40,206 nt of DNA from NCBI RefSeq assembly GCF_003429085.1, contig NZ_QVTC01000061.1, positions 1-40,206 of the forward strand, read 5' to 3'. Below the pieces are notes generated by a model that was not told the DNA's origin, searched no databases, and saw nothing but the letters and a program-made list of their open reading frames with translations. Of this stretch, positions 31,580 to 39,634 are shown one piece after another. Origin of the DNA: Bacillus sp. V59.32b. GTDB lineage: Bacteria > Bacillota > Bacilli > Bacillales > DSM-1321. The position numbers were made by a program, and so were the translations under genes. Each line of letters starts with the position of its first letter. The stretch's first letter is position 1.

Positions 31580-31607
31580 TTGAAAGTAGCGGAGTTTATG
31601 ATAAAAT
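31580..31607 (+). promoter_or_regulatory. Sigma-A promoter of ppaC
   Basis: TTGAAA, 16 bases, TAAAAT, located 66 bases before the ppaC ATG and just downstream of repeat array 3. Confidence 0.65.
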
Positions 31608-31672
31608 GATGGGTAGGAATGGGGCTGCTCGTGGCTCTGTTAAAAACCATTCGACGACCGAGGGAGAGAATC

Positions 31673-32605
31673 ATGGAAAAAGTACTAGTTTTCGGACACA
31701 AAAATCCAGACACAGATACCATTTGTTCCGCTATCGCTTATGCAGAACTAAAAACAAAGTTAGGCATTGATGCTGAACCGGTCCGGTTAGGGCAAATCAA
31801 CGGTGAAACCCAATACGCTCTCGACTACTTTAAGGCAGAAGCGCCTCGTCTGGTAGAAACGGTGGCAAACGAAGTGGACGGCGTCATTCTCGTTGACCAT
31901 AATGAACGCCAGCAAAGTGTTTCAGATCTTGAAAAAGTTCAGGTGTTGGAGGTTATCGACCACCATCGCATCGCCAACTTTGAAACAAGCGATCCATTAT
32001 ATTACCGGGCCGAACCGGTTGGCTGCACGGCAACGATCTTAAATAAACTTTACAAAGAAAAAGGCATCGAAATCTCGAAAGCGACGGCCGGCTTGATGCT
32101 CTCAGCGATCATTTCAGATTCTTTGCTTTTTAAATCCCCGACATGCACGGATGAAGACATTCAGGCAGCCCGTGAATTGGCTGAAATCGCAGGGGTGGAT
32201 AGTGAAAGCTACGGGCTGGAAATGCTTAAAGCAGGTGCGGATCTGAGCGATAAAACCGCGAAAGACCTTATCTCTCTTGACGCGAAAGAATTTTCAATGG
32301 GAAGCAAGAAAGTGGAGATCGCGCAGGTGAACGCAGTGGATACGAATGAAGTTCTTGCTCACCAAGAAGAACTTGAAACTGTAATTGCTTCAGTCATCGC
32401 CGAGAAAAACCTTGATCTATTCCTGTTTGTGGTTACCGATATCTTAACCAATGATTCGGTCGCGCTTGCTCTTGGTAACGCAACGCAGGCGGTGGAAAAG
32501 GCTTATAACGTCCAGCTGTCTAACCATACAGCAGTTTTAAAAGGGGTAGTATCACGAAAAAAACAAATCGTTCCAGTATTAACTGAAACATTTAATGCTC
32601 TTTAA
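31673..32605 (+). CDS. ppaC: Manganese-dependent inorganic pyrophosphatase (family II)
   Basis: This 310-residue cytoplasmic enzyme hydrolyses pyrophosphate to phosphate. It is a DHH-family protein. The metal motifs are [18 protein letters not shown] and VIDHHRI, and the C-terminal substrate lysine region is [10 protein letters not shown]. The ATG at 31673 has AGGGAGAG seven bases upstream and gives the usual N-terminus [15 protein letters not shown]. It is monocistronic with a clear promoter and terminator. Confidence 0.96.
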   Translation: MEKVLVFGHKNPDTDTICSAIAYAELKTKLGIDAEPVRLGQINGETQYALDYFKAEAPRLVETVANEVDGVILVDHNERQQSVSDLEKVQVLEVIDHHRIANFETSDPLYYRAEPVGCTATILNKLYKEKGIEISKATAGLMLSAIISDSLLFKSPTCTDEDIQAARELAEIAGVDSESYGLEMLKAGADLSDKTAKDLISLDAKEFSMGSKKVEIAQVNAVDTNEVLAHQEELETVIASVIAEKNLDLFLFVVTDILTNDSVALALGNATQAVEKAYNVQLSNHTAVLKGVVSRKKQIVPVLTETFNAL

Positions 32606-32619
32606 TTTTTAGGATAGGG

Positions 32620-32652
32620 AACCACCGTTGCTATATACGGTGGTTTCTTTAT
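32620..32652 (+). terminator. Intrinsic terminator of ppaC
   Basis: AACCACCGT pairs with ACGGTGGTT around an 8-base loop, followed by TCTTTATTT. Confidence 0.88.
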
Positions 32653-32654
32653 TT

Positions 32655-32692
32655 AGCAGAGAGGAACGTGCAAACTCTCCTCTCTGCATAAG
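32655..32692. repeat. Dispersed palindromic element, second copy
   Basis: GCAGAGAGGA and TCCTCTCTGC form a 10-bp inverted repeat around 12 bases, followed by ATAAGG. The order GCAGA-AGGAA-GT-AAACT-TCCT-TGCATAAG matches the element at 18142-18175. Confidence 0.6.
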
Positions 32693-32715
32693 GTGCAAAT
32701 GCGCTTAATCGATTG

Positions 32716-32838
32716 CTACGGCTTTCTTCTGATCGCCGAGTATTCTTTAGCATGTGCTTCGTGTTCGGCGATGATTGTGTCAGCAGGAATATGATTATTT
32801 TTTTTAGGTGTTAAGCGGTTTCGGTGTTTTTTCCCCAT
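32716..32838 (-). CDS. Small basic hypothetical protein
   Basis: This 40-residue basic peptide reads MGKKHRNRLTPKKNNHIPAD and continues TIIAEHEAHAKEYSAIRRKP. It has no signal or membrane segment. A perfect GGAGG lies six bases before the ATG at 32838, which makes it a likely gene. An upstream extension to 32901 is open but has no ribosome site. I do not recognise the family; composition suggests a helical nucleic-acid or ribosome-associated peptide, without proof. Confidence 0.62.
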   Translation of the reverse strand: MGKKHRNRLTPKKNNHIPADTIIAEHEAHAKEYSAIRRKP

Positions 32839-33025
32839 ATTTGACCTCCTGTGTACGAATGCTTCTGAGGATTTCCGTCCCTGGTTATATTTTGAGGGCA
32901 ATCATCAAAAAATATGAGAAGAGAACTGCATGGCAATGGGGTTCTTTTTTCCAAACATGGAGATATTATGATATAGTTAAAAGCGATGCTTTATTTGTTA
33001 ACCCGAGTTTATAGGAGGTATTAGT

Positions 33026-33730
33026 ATGAGTGTACATATTGGAGCGGCAGAAAACGAAATAGCTGAAACGGTGCTGCTGCCTGGCGACCCGCTTCGTGCA
33101 AAGTATATTGCTGAAACCTTTTTAGATGATGCCAAGTTATATAACGAAGTCCGTAACATGTTTGGTTACACAGGCACATATAAAGGGAAGCGCATTTCCG
33201 TCCAGGGAACAGGGATGGGCGTTCCTTCGATTTCGATTTATATAAACGAACTTATGCAAAGCTATAATGTTCAAAAGTTGATTCGCGTAGGAACAGCGGG
33301 AGCGATCCAAAAGGATGTAAAGGTAAGGGATGTTATCCTCGCCATGAGTGCATCGACTGATTCCCAGATGAACCGCCTTACATTCGGTGGAGTGGACTAT
33401 GCTCCGACGGCTGATTTCGATTTGTTAAAAAAGGCGTATGAAGCCGGCATTAACAAAGGTCTCCAGATAAAGGTAGGCAATGTTTTTACTGCTGACCAAT
33501 TCTATAATGATAACAGCGACCTCGAAAAGTGGGCGAAATATCAAATTCTCGCCATCGAAATGGAAACCGCTGCTTTATATACGATTGCAGCTAAGTTAGG
33601 CCGTCAAGCCTTGTCCGTGCTAACCGTAAGCGATCATATTCTCACAGGAGAGGAAACAACGGCCGAGGAGAGGCAAACGACTTTTAGTGACATGATTGAG
33701 GTTGCATTGGAAGCAGCGATCCAGGAATAA
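33026..33730 (+). CDS. deoD: Purine-nucleoside phosphorylase DeoD
   Basis: This 234-residue enzyme of the hexameric PNP class cleaves purine (deoxy)ribonucleosides with phosphate to base and (deoxy)ribose 1-phosphate. It shows the N-terminal [29 protein letters not shown], the phosphate-binding [18 protein letters not shown], the ribose-binding [10 protein letters not shown] and the catalytic Asp in [16 protein letters not shown] lies upstream of the ATG. The gene is followed by a long hairpin and then ctpA, as in B. subtilis. Confidence 0.97.
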   Translation: MSVHIGAAENEIAETVLLPGDPLRAKYIAETFLDDAKLYNEVRNMFGYTGTYKGKRISVQGTGMGVPSISIYINELMQSYNVQKLIRVGTAGAIQKDVKVRDVILAMSASTDSQMNRLTFGGVDYAPTADFDLLKKAYEAGINKGLQIKVGNVFTADQFYNDNSDLEKWAKYQILAIEMETAALYTIAAKLGRQALSVLTVSDHILTGEETTAEERQTTFSDMIEVALEAAIQE

Positions 33731-33747
33731 AAGTTCTTAGCTGGTTA

Positions 33748-33811
33748 ACGGGTGTTCGAGAAGTGAAGGGGACCGTACTGGATAGTACTGGTTCTTCTCG
33801 AACCCCGTTTT
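33748..33811 (+). terminator. Long hairpin after deoD
   Basis: ACGGG-GTTCGAGAAG pairs with CTTCTCGAAC-CCCGT and encloses a second hairpin (AGTACTGGATAGTACT region). The T-tract is short (TTTTAT). Confidence 0.72.
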
Positions 33812-33950
33812 ATCTTATTGTTACGAGAAACTTTTTAAGACAAATTACTGTAGGATATTTTTTTTTTCGCGTTTTCGCGTAAACACTGATAAAATAGTCT
33901 TTACAATTATATGCTTGCATCTAACCGTGCATGAAAGTGGTGATATGTTA

Positions 33951-35417
33951 GTGGAAGAGGAAAATAAACCTCAGGAGCCGGACAAGGGTTCTGCATTTAT
34001 TAAAATAAAAAAATTCCCATTCATCATGGGGATCTTTATGCTTATTTTTTTAACCGCAGCAATTACAACGCTTGCTCTGACGTTTGGCGACGAAAAAGTA
34101 CAGTCCATCGCTCCATCAGTGGCAAATCAGCGTGAGGAGTTTAATAAATTATATTCAACCTACGATACGATAAAGAAGAAATATTTTACAGAGGTCGATG
34201 ACAATACGCTCATTAATGGTGCGATAAACGGAATGCTTGAATCGCTCGATGATCCCTATTCAGATTATATGAATGAAGAGGAAGCGGCAAATTTCCATCA
34301 GAGCATTTCATCTTCCTTTGAGGGAATTGGGGCAGAAATTCAAGAACAGGACTCCAAGATCATGGTAGTCTCCCCGATCAAAGGTTCTCCTGCTGAAAAA
34401 GCCGGCTTAAAGCCTAATGATGTTATTCTGAGTGTTAACGGGAAAAGCCTGCAGGGCATGAGTTCAAGCGAGGCTGTCACACATATCCGAGGGAAGAAAG
34501 GCACGAAAGTGGACTTAATGATATCCCGTGCTAATGCAGAGCCAATGAAGGTGACGATTGTTCGGGACACGATCCCGATTGAAACGGTATATGCAGAAAT
34601 GCTACCGGATGGCATTGCTAAAATCCAGGTGACGAGCTTTTCTGATGACACTGCGAAGGAACTGCGCACGGCTTTAGCGGAAATGCAGGAGAAAAACATG
34701 AAGGGTTTAATCCTTGATTTGCGCGGCAACCCGGGTGGTTTGCTTGATCAGGCGATAGAGATTGCCAGCATGTTTGTCCCGAACGGAGAAATTATCCTGC
34801 AGGTGGAAGACCGTTCAGGCAAGAAAGAAATCATTAAATCCGAGAACGATGGTACATTGGAAACGCCTATGGTTGTAGTCATCGATAAAGGAAGTGCAAG
34901 CGCCTCTGAAATTGTTGCCGGTGCGGTCAGCGAATCAGCAGGAATCCAGCTGATTGGCGAAAAGACATTCGGTAAAGGGACAGTCCAGACGGCCGAGGAT
35001 TTTAAAGATGGATCCAACTTTAAATTTACAGCCGCAAGATGGCTGACTCCAAAAGGCAATTGGATTAATGAAAAAGGAGTTGAGCCGGACGTGGCCGTAT
35101 CACTGCCGGCTTATGCAAATCTGCCTTTTATCTCTCCGGATAAGGAACTGAAAGAATCGGATTCCTCCGCCGAGGTTAAAGGAGCAGAGGAAATGCTGAA
35201 GGCTGCCGGATATAATCCAGGAAAAGTCGACGGCTTTTATGACCAGGATACAGAGGCAGCCGTCCTTAAGTTTCAGAAAGACAACAAGCTTAAGGCAACA
35301 GGCACGATCAAAGATGAAACAACGATGAAATTAATGGAAACATTGCGTGAAAAAATCCTTAAGAATGATACCCAAGTGAAAAAAGCGATCGAGATTTTAA
35401 AAGAAGAAATGAAATAA
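33951..35417 (+). CDS. ctpA: Carboxyl-terminal processing protease CtpA (S41)
   Basis: This 488-residue protein has one N-terminal membrane anchor (FIMGIFMLIFLTAAITTLALTF), a PDZ domain (about residues 125-195, FEGIGAEIQEQDSKIMVVSP), the S41 Ser/Lys protease core with IDKGSASASEIVAGA (nucleophile Ser) and GEKTFGKGTVQ (general-base Lys), and a C-terminal peptidoglycan-binding domain (YNPGKVDGFYDQDTEAAVLKFQ). It acts outside the membrane on exported proteins. The GTG at 33951 is chosen since GGTGAT lies six bases upstream; the ATG at 33945 overlaps that site. Confidence 0.94.
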   Translation: MEEENKPQEPDKGSAFIKIKKFPFIMGIFMLIFLTAAITTLALTFGDEKVQSIAPSVANQREEFNKLYSTYDTIKKKYFTEVDDNTLINGAINGMLESLDDPYSDYMNEEEAANFHQSISSSFEGIGAEIQEQDSKIMVVSPIKGSPAEKAGLKPNDVILSVNGKSLQGMSSSEAVTHIRGKKGTKVDLMISRANAEPMKVTIVRDTIPIETVYAEMLPDGIAKIQVTSFSDDTAKELRTALAEMQEKNMKGLILDLRGNPGGLLDQAIEIASMFVPNGEIILQVEDRSGKKEIIKSENDGTLETPMVVVIDKGSASASEIVAGAVSESAGIQLIGEKTFGKGTVQTAEDFKDGSNFKFTAARWLTPKGNWINEKGVEPDVAVSLPAYANLPFISPDKELKESDSSAEVKGAEEMLKAAGYNPGKVDGFYDQDTEAAVLKFQKDNKLKATGTIKDETTMKLMETLREKILKNDTQVKKAIEILKEEMK

Positions 35418-35421
35418 AGTG

Positions 35422-35453
35422 AAAGGCCATTTCCTAGTGAGATGGCCTTTTCT
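35422..35453 (+). terminator. Intrinsic terminator of ctpA
   Basis: AAAGGCCAT pairs with ATGGCCTTT, followed by a T run. Confidence 0.87.
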
Positions 35454-35533
35454 ATATCATTAGGCAAATGCTGGTATATTCTTGAAAAAGGTAGGGGAAG
35501 CTAAGGATACTTTTCCCAACTGAGGTGAACGTG

Positions 35534-36427
35534 ATGAGACTACGCACACTTGCAATATTAGCCCTTGTGCTTATTGTTTCTGGTTGTATGGGAGTCCCGG
35601 ATGATCGATCTAAAAATAAAGAAAGTTCTCCGAGTGACGCCAATGACTCGGTTTCTGAAACTGTATTGGATGAAAAGACCTTCTTATTACTTGGCGTCGA
35701 TTCAAGAGGGGAAGCTTCTTCTAGGTCAGATGCTATCTTGCTCGCCCGTTATGATCAGGAACAAAAAATTATAAAGCTAGCTTCGATTATGAGAGACAGT
35801 TATGTGAAAATTCCGGGATACAAACTGAATTACAATAAGATCAACATGGCTTATTACTTGGGTGGGAGCGACCTTTTGAAAAAGACGATTTATGATAATT
35901 TTCATATCAAAGTCGATCATGTAGCCATCATTGATTTTAACGGATTTGTAAAGCTGATAGACCTTCTTTCACCGGAGGGAATAAAAGTAGATGTGAAACC
36001 GGAAATGATTGAGGACATGACTATTGAAGCAAGCAAGGGGGAAAATGTTCTACACGGAGAAGAAATTCTGAAATACGTTCGCTTCCGGCATGACAGTGAA
36101 AGTGACTTTGGCCGGGTAAAACGGCAGCAGGAGGTACTTGTTCAGTTAAAAGAAAAGGTTGTTGAGCGGCTTTCATCTGTAGAGGGAGTAGTAGCAATGC
36201 CGCATGTACTGGGTGAAGCCCGTTCACTCATTGATACGGATATTGGAATGAAACCACTTATTGAAATAGGAACGTCTCTGCTGTTCAATCCAATCGATGA
36301 GGTCGAGACATTGCGTATACCGGTAGAGGGCAGTTATACAGATGAGACCTATCCCCATTCAGGGGCCGTTTTGGAATTGGATAAAGAGAAAAACCAAGCA
36401 GCGTTACAAGAATTTATTGAAAGATAG
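35534..36427 (+). CDS. LCP (LytR-CpsA-Psr) family protein with lipoprotein signal
   Basis: This 297-residue protein has an LCP domain: FLLLGVDSRGEASSRSDAILLARYD, IMRDSYVKIPG, KINMAYYLGG, VDHVAIIDFNGFVKLID and YVRFRHDSESDFGRVKRQQEVL. LCP proteins transfer teichoic acids or other glycopolymers from lipid carriers to peptidoglycan. The N-terminus is a lipobox signal, MRLRTLAILALVLIVSGCMG (Cys18), whereas most LCP proteins carry an uncleaved transmembrane helix. The ATG at 35534 is preferred for its GAGGTGA five bases upstream. No teichoic-acid genes are adjacent, so the glycan is unknown. Confidence 0.9.
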   Translation: MRLRTLAILALVLIVSGCMGVPDDRSKNKESSPSDANDSVSETVLDEKTFLLLGVDSRGEASSRSDAILLARYDQEQKIIKLASIMRDSYVKIPGYKLNYNKINMAYYLGGSDLLKKTIYDNFHIKVDHVAIIDFNGFVKLIDLLSPEGIKVDVKPEMIEDMTIEASKGENVLHGEEILKYVRFRHDSESDFGRVKRQQEVLVQLKEKVVERLSSVEGVVAMPHVLGEARSLIDTDIGMKPLIEIGTSLLFNPIDEVETLRIPVEGSYTDETYPHSGAVLELDKEKNQAALQEFIER

Positions 36428-36436
36428 GACATATAA

Positions 36437-36470
36437 ACTTTCCTATAAGGCAACTTCGCTTCTGCAAGGG
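36437..36470. repeat. Dispersed element, partial third copy
   Basis: TAAACTTTCCTATAAGGCAA resembles the right half of the elements at 18142 and 32655 (AAACTTTCCT, then ATAAG). Only one arm is present, so this is a tentative match. Confidence 0.35.
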
Positions 36471-36480
36471 CCATTGCAAA

Positions 36481-36524
36481 ATAGATGAAAAGACAATCCA
36501 GCTATGGAGTGTCTTTTCATCTAT
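36481..36524. terminator. Bidirectional hairpin between the LCP and PAS-STAS genes
   Basis: ATAGATGAAAAGACA pairs perfectly with TGTCTTTTCATCTAT around a 14-base loop. It lies between convergent genes. There is no long T-tract after the stem, so termination may be partial. Confidence 0.7.
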
Positions 36525-36546
36525 GACAAACTGAAAGTTTTTTTAA

Positions 36547-37326
36547 TCAGTCGCGGACGGGCTTCAGCACTAATCCTTTTTGGTTGATGATATCTTTTAT
36601 TGCATGCTGAACATGAGTAAATGTTTTCCATTTGTAATGAGACAGTGAGATCGATTGGGCAAGTGATGGAGAAACTCCGACAATATAACACTGCGTTCCG
36701 ATAAGCTCAAGGGCTTTATAAATTTTATTAATGTGAAAGCCGCTGGCTTCATCCATTTTGGATAATGAAGAAAGATCTAAAAGGAAATACTCAGCCCGTT
36801 CTTCGACGCATTTTCTTAGAATCGTTTCGGCCAGTTTATCGGCTCTGTCGTTCGTTAAGTTGCCGATTAAAGGAATGGCTAATATCGAATCCCATATTTT
36901 TAAAATCGGTGTTGACAAAAGTTCGATGGTTTTTTCTTTTTCCCTCTCCTGCTGCGCCTTTTCGGTGACATCCAATAGCATGAGCAGATAGCCCTGTTTA
37001 TTTTTTCCATTATCATAAATGGGTGTAATGACAGTTTCTGCAACATAAAGATTTTTAATAGAAATAACGGTTCGATGCGTTGAGTCAAGTTCCTTCATGA
37101 TTCGGGATTGATGGGAAGGTATGCTATGGAAAAAATTCATATGCATTCCGATGACTTCAGCGTTATTTTCGACACCGTATAGGGAAAATAATGGACCAAG
37201 TGTCTTTAAAGCAGCCGAATTTAACCAAACGATCGTATTTTGCAAGTCCGCTATAATGATTGTCTCATCTATATGTTCTAACACATCTTCTAATTCTAAA
37301 TTACTGGGGATTGTACCAATTGGCAT
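36547..37326 (-). CDS. PAS-STAS signalling protein (RsbR-like)
   Basis: The 259-residue protein has an N-terminal PAS domain (about 10-125; IDETIIIADLQNTIVWLNSAALKTLG) and a C-terminal STAS domain (about 135-250; LLSTPILKIWDSILAIPLIGNL). It resembles RsbR-type stressosome components. Compared from memory with RsbRA, the position of phosphothreonine 171 corresponds to Glu193 here (LSKMDEASG), while the second site (T205) corresponds to Ser225 in SLAQSIS. GGAG lies upstream of the ATG. The terminal partners (RsbS, RsbT) are not in the window. The natural ligand of the PAS domain is unknown. Confidence 0.83.
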   Translation of the reverse strand: MPIGTIPSNLELEDVLEHIDETIIIADLQNTIVWLNSAALKTLGPLFSLYGVENNAEVIGMHMNFFHSIPSHQSRIMKELDSTHRTVISIKNLYVAETVITPIYDNGKNKQGYLLMLLDVTEKAQQEREKEKTIELLSTPILKIWDSILAIPLIGNLTNDRADKLAETILRKCVEERAEYFLLDLSSLSKMDEASGFHINKIYKALELIGTQCYIVGVSPSLAQSISLSHYKWKTFTHVQHAIKDIINQKGLVLKPVRD

Positions 37327-37589
37327 AGATTTTTTCTCCTTATCTTTATTTCAGAACGAGCAGATTTTCTTTGTATGAAAAGGAGTACGGAAACCAGTGT
37401 AAAATTGAACTACCCGATCAATGCCCATTTATCCTGAGCTACTACAAAATTATATCAATTCTAATCCTGTAAAGGTAGTGAAAATATGGAAACTGTTAGT
37501 TCGTTTAAATGGGACTTTCGATATTGATGTTTTCTTTACAGGACTGAGGGGAAAAGATTTGGGAAAATATTTCTAAAGGGGGTACAAAT

Positions 37590-37760
37590 ATGCCTTGGAG
37601 TAAGGATGATTATCCGGATGCCATGAAAAACCTGGATGCTGATGTCAGGAATAAGGCGATAGAGATTGCTAACGCTCTGCTGGACGACGGTTATGAAGAC
37701 GGACGGGCCATCCCGATTGCGATCGATCGCGCAAAAATGGCAATGGAAAAAGAAGATTAA
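37590..37760 (+). CDS. Small YdaT-like stress protein
   Basis: This 56-residue acidic protein reads MPWSKDDYPDAMKNLDADVR and continues NKAIEIANALLDDGYEDGRAIPIAIDRAKMAMEKED. The PWS-DYP-KNL-VR-KAIEIANALL-GY-EGRAI pattern is that of the N-terminal part of B. subtilis YdaT and of many short Bacillus relatives, whose function is unknown. AAAGGGGGT lies seven bases before the ATG. About 40 bases upstream, GTTTTC-N14-GGGAAA is a poor match to a sigma-B promoter. The gene ends in a terminator. Confidence 0.83.
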   Translation: MPWSKDDYPDAMKNLDADVRNKAIEIANALLDDGYEDGRAIPIAIDRAKMAMEKED

Positions 37761-37772
37761 TTGAACGAATGG

Positions 37773-37815
37773 AAAAAGCAGTGACCTGCACAAAGTTGGC
37801 AGGCCTGCTTTTTTG
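37773..37815 (+). terminator. Intrinsic terminator after the YdaT-like gene
   Basis: AAAAGCAG-CCTGC pairs with GCAGG-CTGCTTTTTT. Confidence 0.8.
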
Positions 37816-37863
37816 CTGCTGATTTACAAGTTTTGATCTTGTCATGATAGAATATAATTATAA

Positions 37864-37880
37864 TTGTTATCAGTTAGCAA
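37864..37880 (+). promoter_or_regulatory. Candidate MarR operator
   Basis: TTGTTATCAGTTAGCAA is a 17-bp imperfect palindrome (TTG-TA ... TA-CAA) that overlaps the start region of the MarR gene just after two TATAAT boxes (37853 and 37859). It is typical in size and position for autorepression by a MarR dimer. Confidence 0.45.
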
Positions 37881-37896
37881 ATGAGTTGAAGAAGGA

Positions 37897-38316
37897 ATGA
37901 TTCCCATTAATCAAGAAAAAATGTTTCTCCTTGAAAAAGAATTTAAAAGTGTTTTCCGTAGTATGCGAAAGGAGTTCACTGAACTATTCGGTACAGAAAT
38001 CAACAGCAACGAATTTTTGGTCCTTAAATTTATTGTGGTGTCAGGTTCGCAAAAAGCTTCTGCCTTATCAAAGGAATTAGACGTTTCAGCAAGTCATATA
38101 ACGACTGTAACCGACTCCCTTGTAAAAAAGGACCTGCTTACAAGAAACCGTATGGAAAATGACCGCAGGGTCGTTAATTTTGAATTGACGGATAAAGGCA
38201 AAGAGATGATTGAGGATCTGGAAATTAAGAAAACAGAATATTTGGCGAGGAAATTCGGCAAGCTGACGGATGAAGAACTAACGACTTTTCTCGAACTTAT
38301 TAAAAAAATACGCTAA
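37897..38316 (+). CDS. MarR family transcriptional regulator
   Basis: The 139-residue winged-helix protein has the recognition-helix region SGSQKASALSKELDVSASHITTVTDSLVKKDLL and the wing LTRNRMENDRRVVNFELTDKGKEM. The flanking helices form the dimer interface. The regulon is unknown; no transporter or enzyme gene lies in the same direction immediately after it, so it may control only itself or distant genes. The start at 37897 has AAGGA directly against it, which is poor. An in-frame ATG at 37921 (MFLLEKEFKSVF) has no ribosome site either. Confidence 0.88.
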   Translation: MIPINQEKMFLLEKEFKSVFRSMRKEFTELFGTEINSNEFLVLKFIVVSGSQKASALSKELDVSASHITTVTDSLVKKDLLTRNRMENDRRVVNFELTDKGKEMIEDLEIKKTEYLARKFGKLTDEELTTFLELIKKIR

Positions 38317-38388
38317 ATGTGGGTTTGGGTAGAAGCTTTACTATATTCTATATAAAAAGAGGCAGCCATCTCTGCCTCAGTTCATTCG

Positions 38389-38634
38389 TTATCTATTCAT
38401 TTGGCCAAAAGCGGCAAATGTTTTTTCATCTTCAATTAACCCGCATGTTCCGCATTGAACCCGTACATCCGGACCTTTATAGGGAATATGGAAAGGATCC
38501 AATGTCTCGTTTGTGTATTGCTGTACGATGTCACCCGAATTAGGGTCCTTTTTAACAGGTGTGGAAACCTGTTGAATCAGATTAAACCTCATTTTGTTCG
38601 TTTTGCAGTTAGGGCATCGGTATACTTGTGACAA
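38389..38634 (-). CDS. Small zinc-ribbon protein
   Basis: This 81-residue protein has two CxxC pairs: CPNC near residue 7 and CGTC near residue 65, which probably bind one zinc as a ribbon. The middle contains NLIQQVSTPVKKDPNSGDIVQQYTNETLDPF. I do not know the family; composition is cytoplasmic. The TTG at 38634 is chosen because AAAGGAGTGA lies five bases upstream; the GTG at 38643 is part of that site. A divergent gene starts about 78 bases away on the plus strand. Confidence 0.7.
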   Translation of the reverse strand: MSQVYRCPNCKTNKMRFNLIQQVSTPVKKDPNSGDIVQQYTNETLDPFHIPYKGPDVRVQCGTCGLIEDEKTFAAFGQMNR

Positions 38635-38711
38635 TCTTTTCACTCCTTTTTACCGTTTATTTTTGCCAAAATTGTTCAAAATATGTACCAGGAAAAAGGT
38701 TCTTAAAGAAG

Positions 38712-38987
38712 GTGTGGGAGCAGTTGAATGATTCAGGAAAATTATTAGATTCATATTTGCGAATATGGAACAATCGGACAGTAACTGACAACAGTTCAGC
38801 ACCGGTTGATTTATTATACGAACTCATCAAACGGGAATTGCTGGATGAGAACGCCCACCCGCGAACGAGAAAGCCAAAATTCGAAAAGTTTTACAGCAGT
38901 GTGAAAAGGGTGATTTCTTCAGAATTAACGGAAGCAGAGAAAGTTGAACTTCTTTCTGTGTATGTGAATATAATGGGAGAATGTTAA
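38712..38987 (+). CDS. Small conserved helical hypothetical protein
   Basis: This protein of about 91 residues is mostly helical, acidic and Leu-rich: VWEQLNDSGKLLDSYLRIWNN, then LLYELIKRELLDENAHP and SSELTEAEKVELLSVYVNIMGEC. It is not recognised. The frame is open from 38628, but only GTG 38712 or TTG 38724 have AAGGTG/GGGAG-like sites, so the start is uncertain by four residues. It lies between the divergent zinc-ribbon gene and the FixH-like lipoprotein. Confidence 0.55.
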   Translation: MWEQLNDSGKLLDSYLRIWNNRTVTDNSSAPVDLLYELIKRELLDENAHPRTRKPKFEKFYSSVKRVISSELTEAEKVELLSVYVNIMGEC

Positions 38988-39068
38988 TATAGTTTAGTCT
39001 TTTTTCTTTAGTCCATGATATCTTAATAAAAGAAGTTTATTTCCATTTCATGCAAAGGGGTATCCATC

Positions 39069-39500
39069 ATGAAGAAATTGTTCGTACTTACTATAGCAGT
39101 TTTCGCTTTTTTAGGAGGCTGCTCGAATAGTGAGGAGAAAGATGAAGTACCAAAGATGTTGGAGGTTGATTTAAGCATTGAACCGGGGAAGGCTGAAGCC
39201 GGTGAAACGGTCCTTTTTGAAGCAGAGGTGATGTACGGAAAAGAAAAAGTCACGGATGCGGATGAAGTTACATTCGAAATATGGCGTTCTCAAAGCGAGA
39301 ACCATGAAAAGTTTGAAGTTACCAACGCCAAAAATGGTGATTATAGGCTTGAAAAATCCTTTTCCGAAGAAGGAACCTATTATGTATACGCCCATGTTAG
39401 TGCTAAAAGAACGCATAGCATGCCAAAAAAAGAATTTGTAATTGGAAAGCCGAGTGCTCCTGAAGAGAAAAGCGGCAGCAATCAAATGGAACACGACTAG
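39069..39500 (+). CDS. FixH/YtkA-like lipoprotein
   Basis: The 143-residue lipoprotein has the signal MKKLFVLTIAVFAFLGGC (Cys18). It has one immunoglobulin-like FixH/YtkA domain, about residues 30-125: VDLSIEPGKAEAGETVLFEAEVMYG, FEIWRSQSENHEKFEVTN and EEGTYYVYAHVSAKRTHSMPKKEFVIG. The HSMPKK segment and the terminal MEHD could bind metal; FixH relatives assist respiratory copper-protein assembly, but YtkA has no proven role. GGGG lies seven bases upstream of the ATG. It is followed by a terminator. Confidence 0.82.
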   Translation: MKKLFVLTIAVFAFLGGCSNSEEKDEVPKMLEVDLSIEPGKAEAGETVLFEAEVMYGKEKVTDADEVTFEIWRSQSENHEKFEVTNAKNGDYRLEKSFSEEGTYYVYAHVSAKRTHSMPKKEFVIGKPSAPEEKSGSNQMEHD

Positions 39501-39542
39501 GAACAAGGGGAGTCTTCTCATAACCATTAATATGAAGTAACT

Positions 39543-39575
39543 AAAGAATCCTGACTATGTCGGGGTTCTTTTCTT
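39543..39575 (+). terminator. Intrinsic terminator after the FixH-like gene
   Basis: AAAGAATCCTGAC pairs with GTCGGGGTTCTTT (two G-U) around TAT, followed by TCTTC. Confidence 0.75.
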
Positions 39576-39617
39576 CTGTCAAGGATAATCCGAATATTAA
39601 TATATTGATATAACATT

Positions 39618-39634
39618 TGTAATAGACTTGTAAT
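39618..39634 (+). promoter_or_regulatory. Candidate WalR (YycF) box
   Basis: TGTAAT-AGACT-TGTAAT fits the consensus TGTWAH-N5-TGTWAH exactly. An inverted third half site (ATTACA) follows at 39639-39644. It lies 310 bases before a secreted protein gene. The rest of 39576-39943 holds no gene that I can support. Confidence 0.55.
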
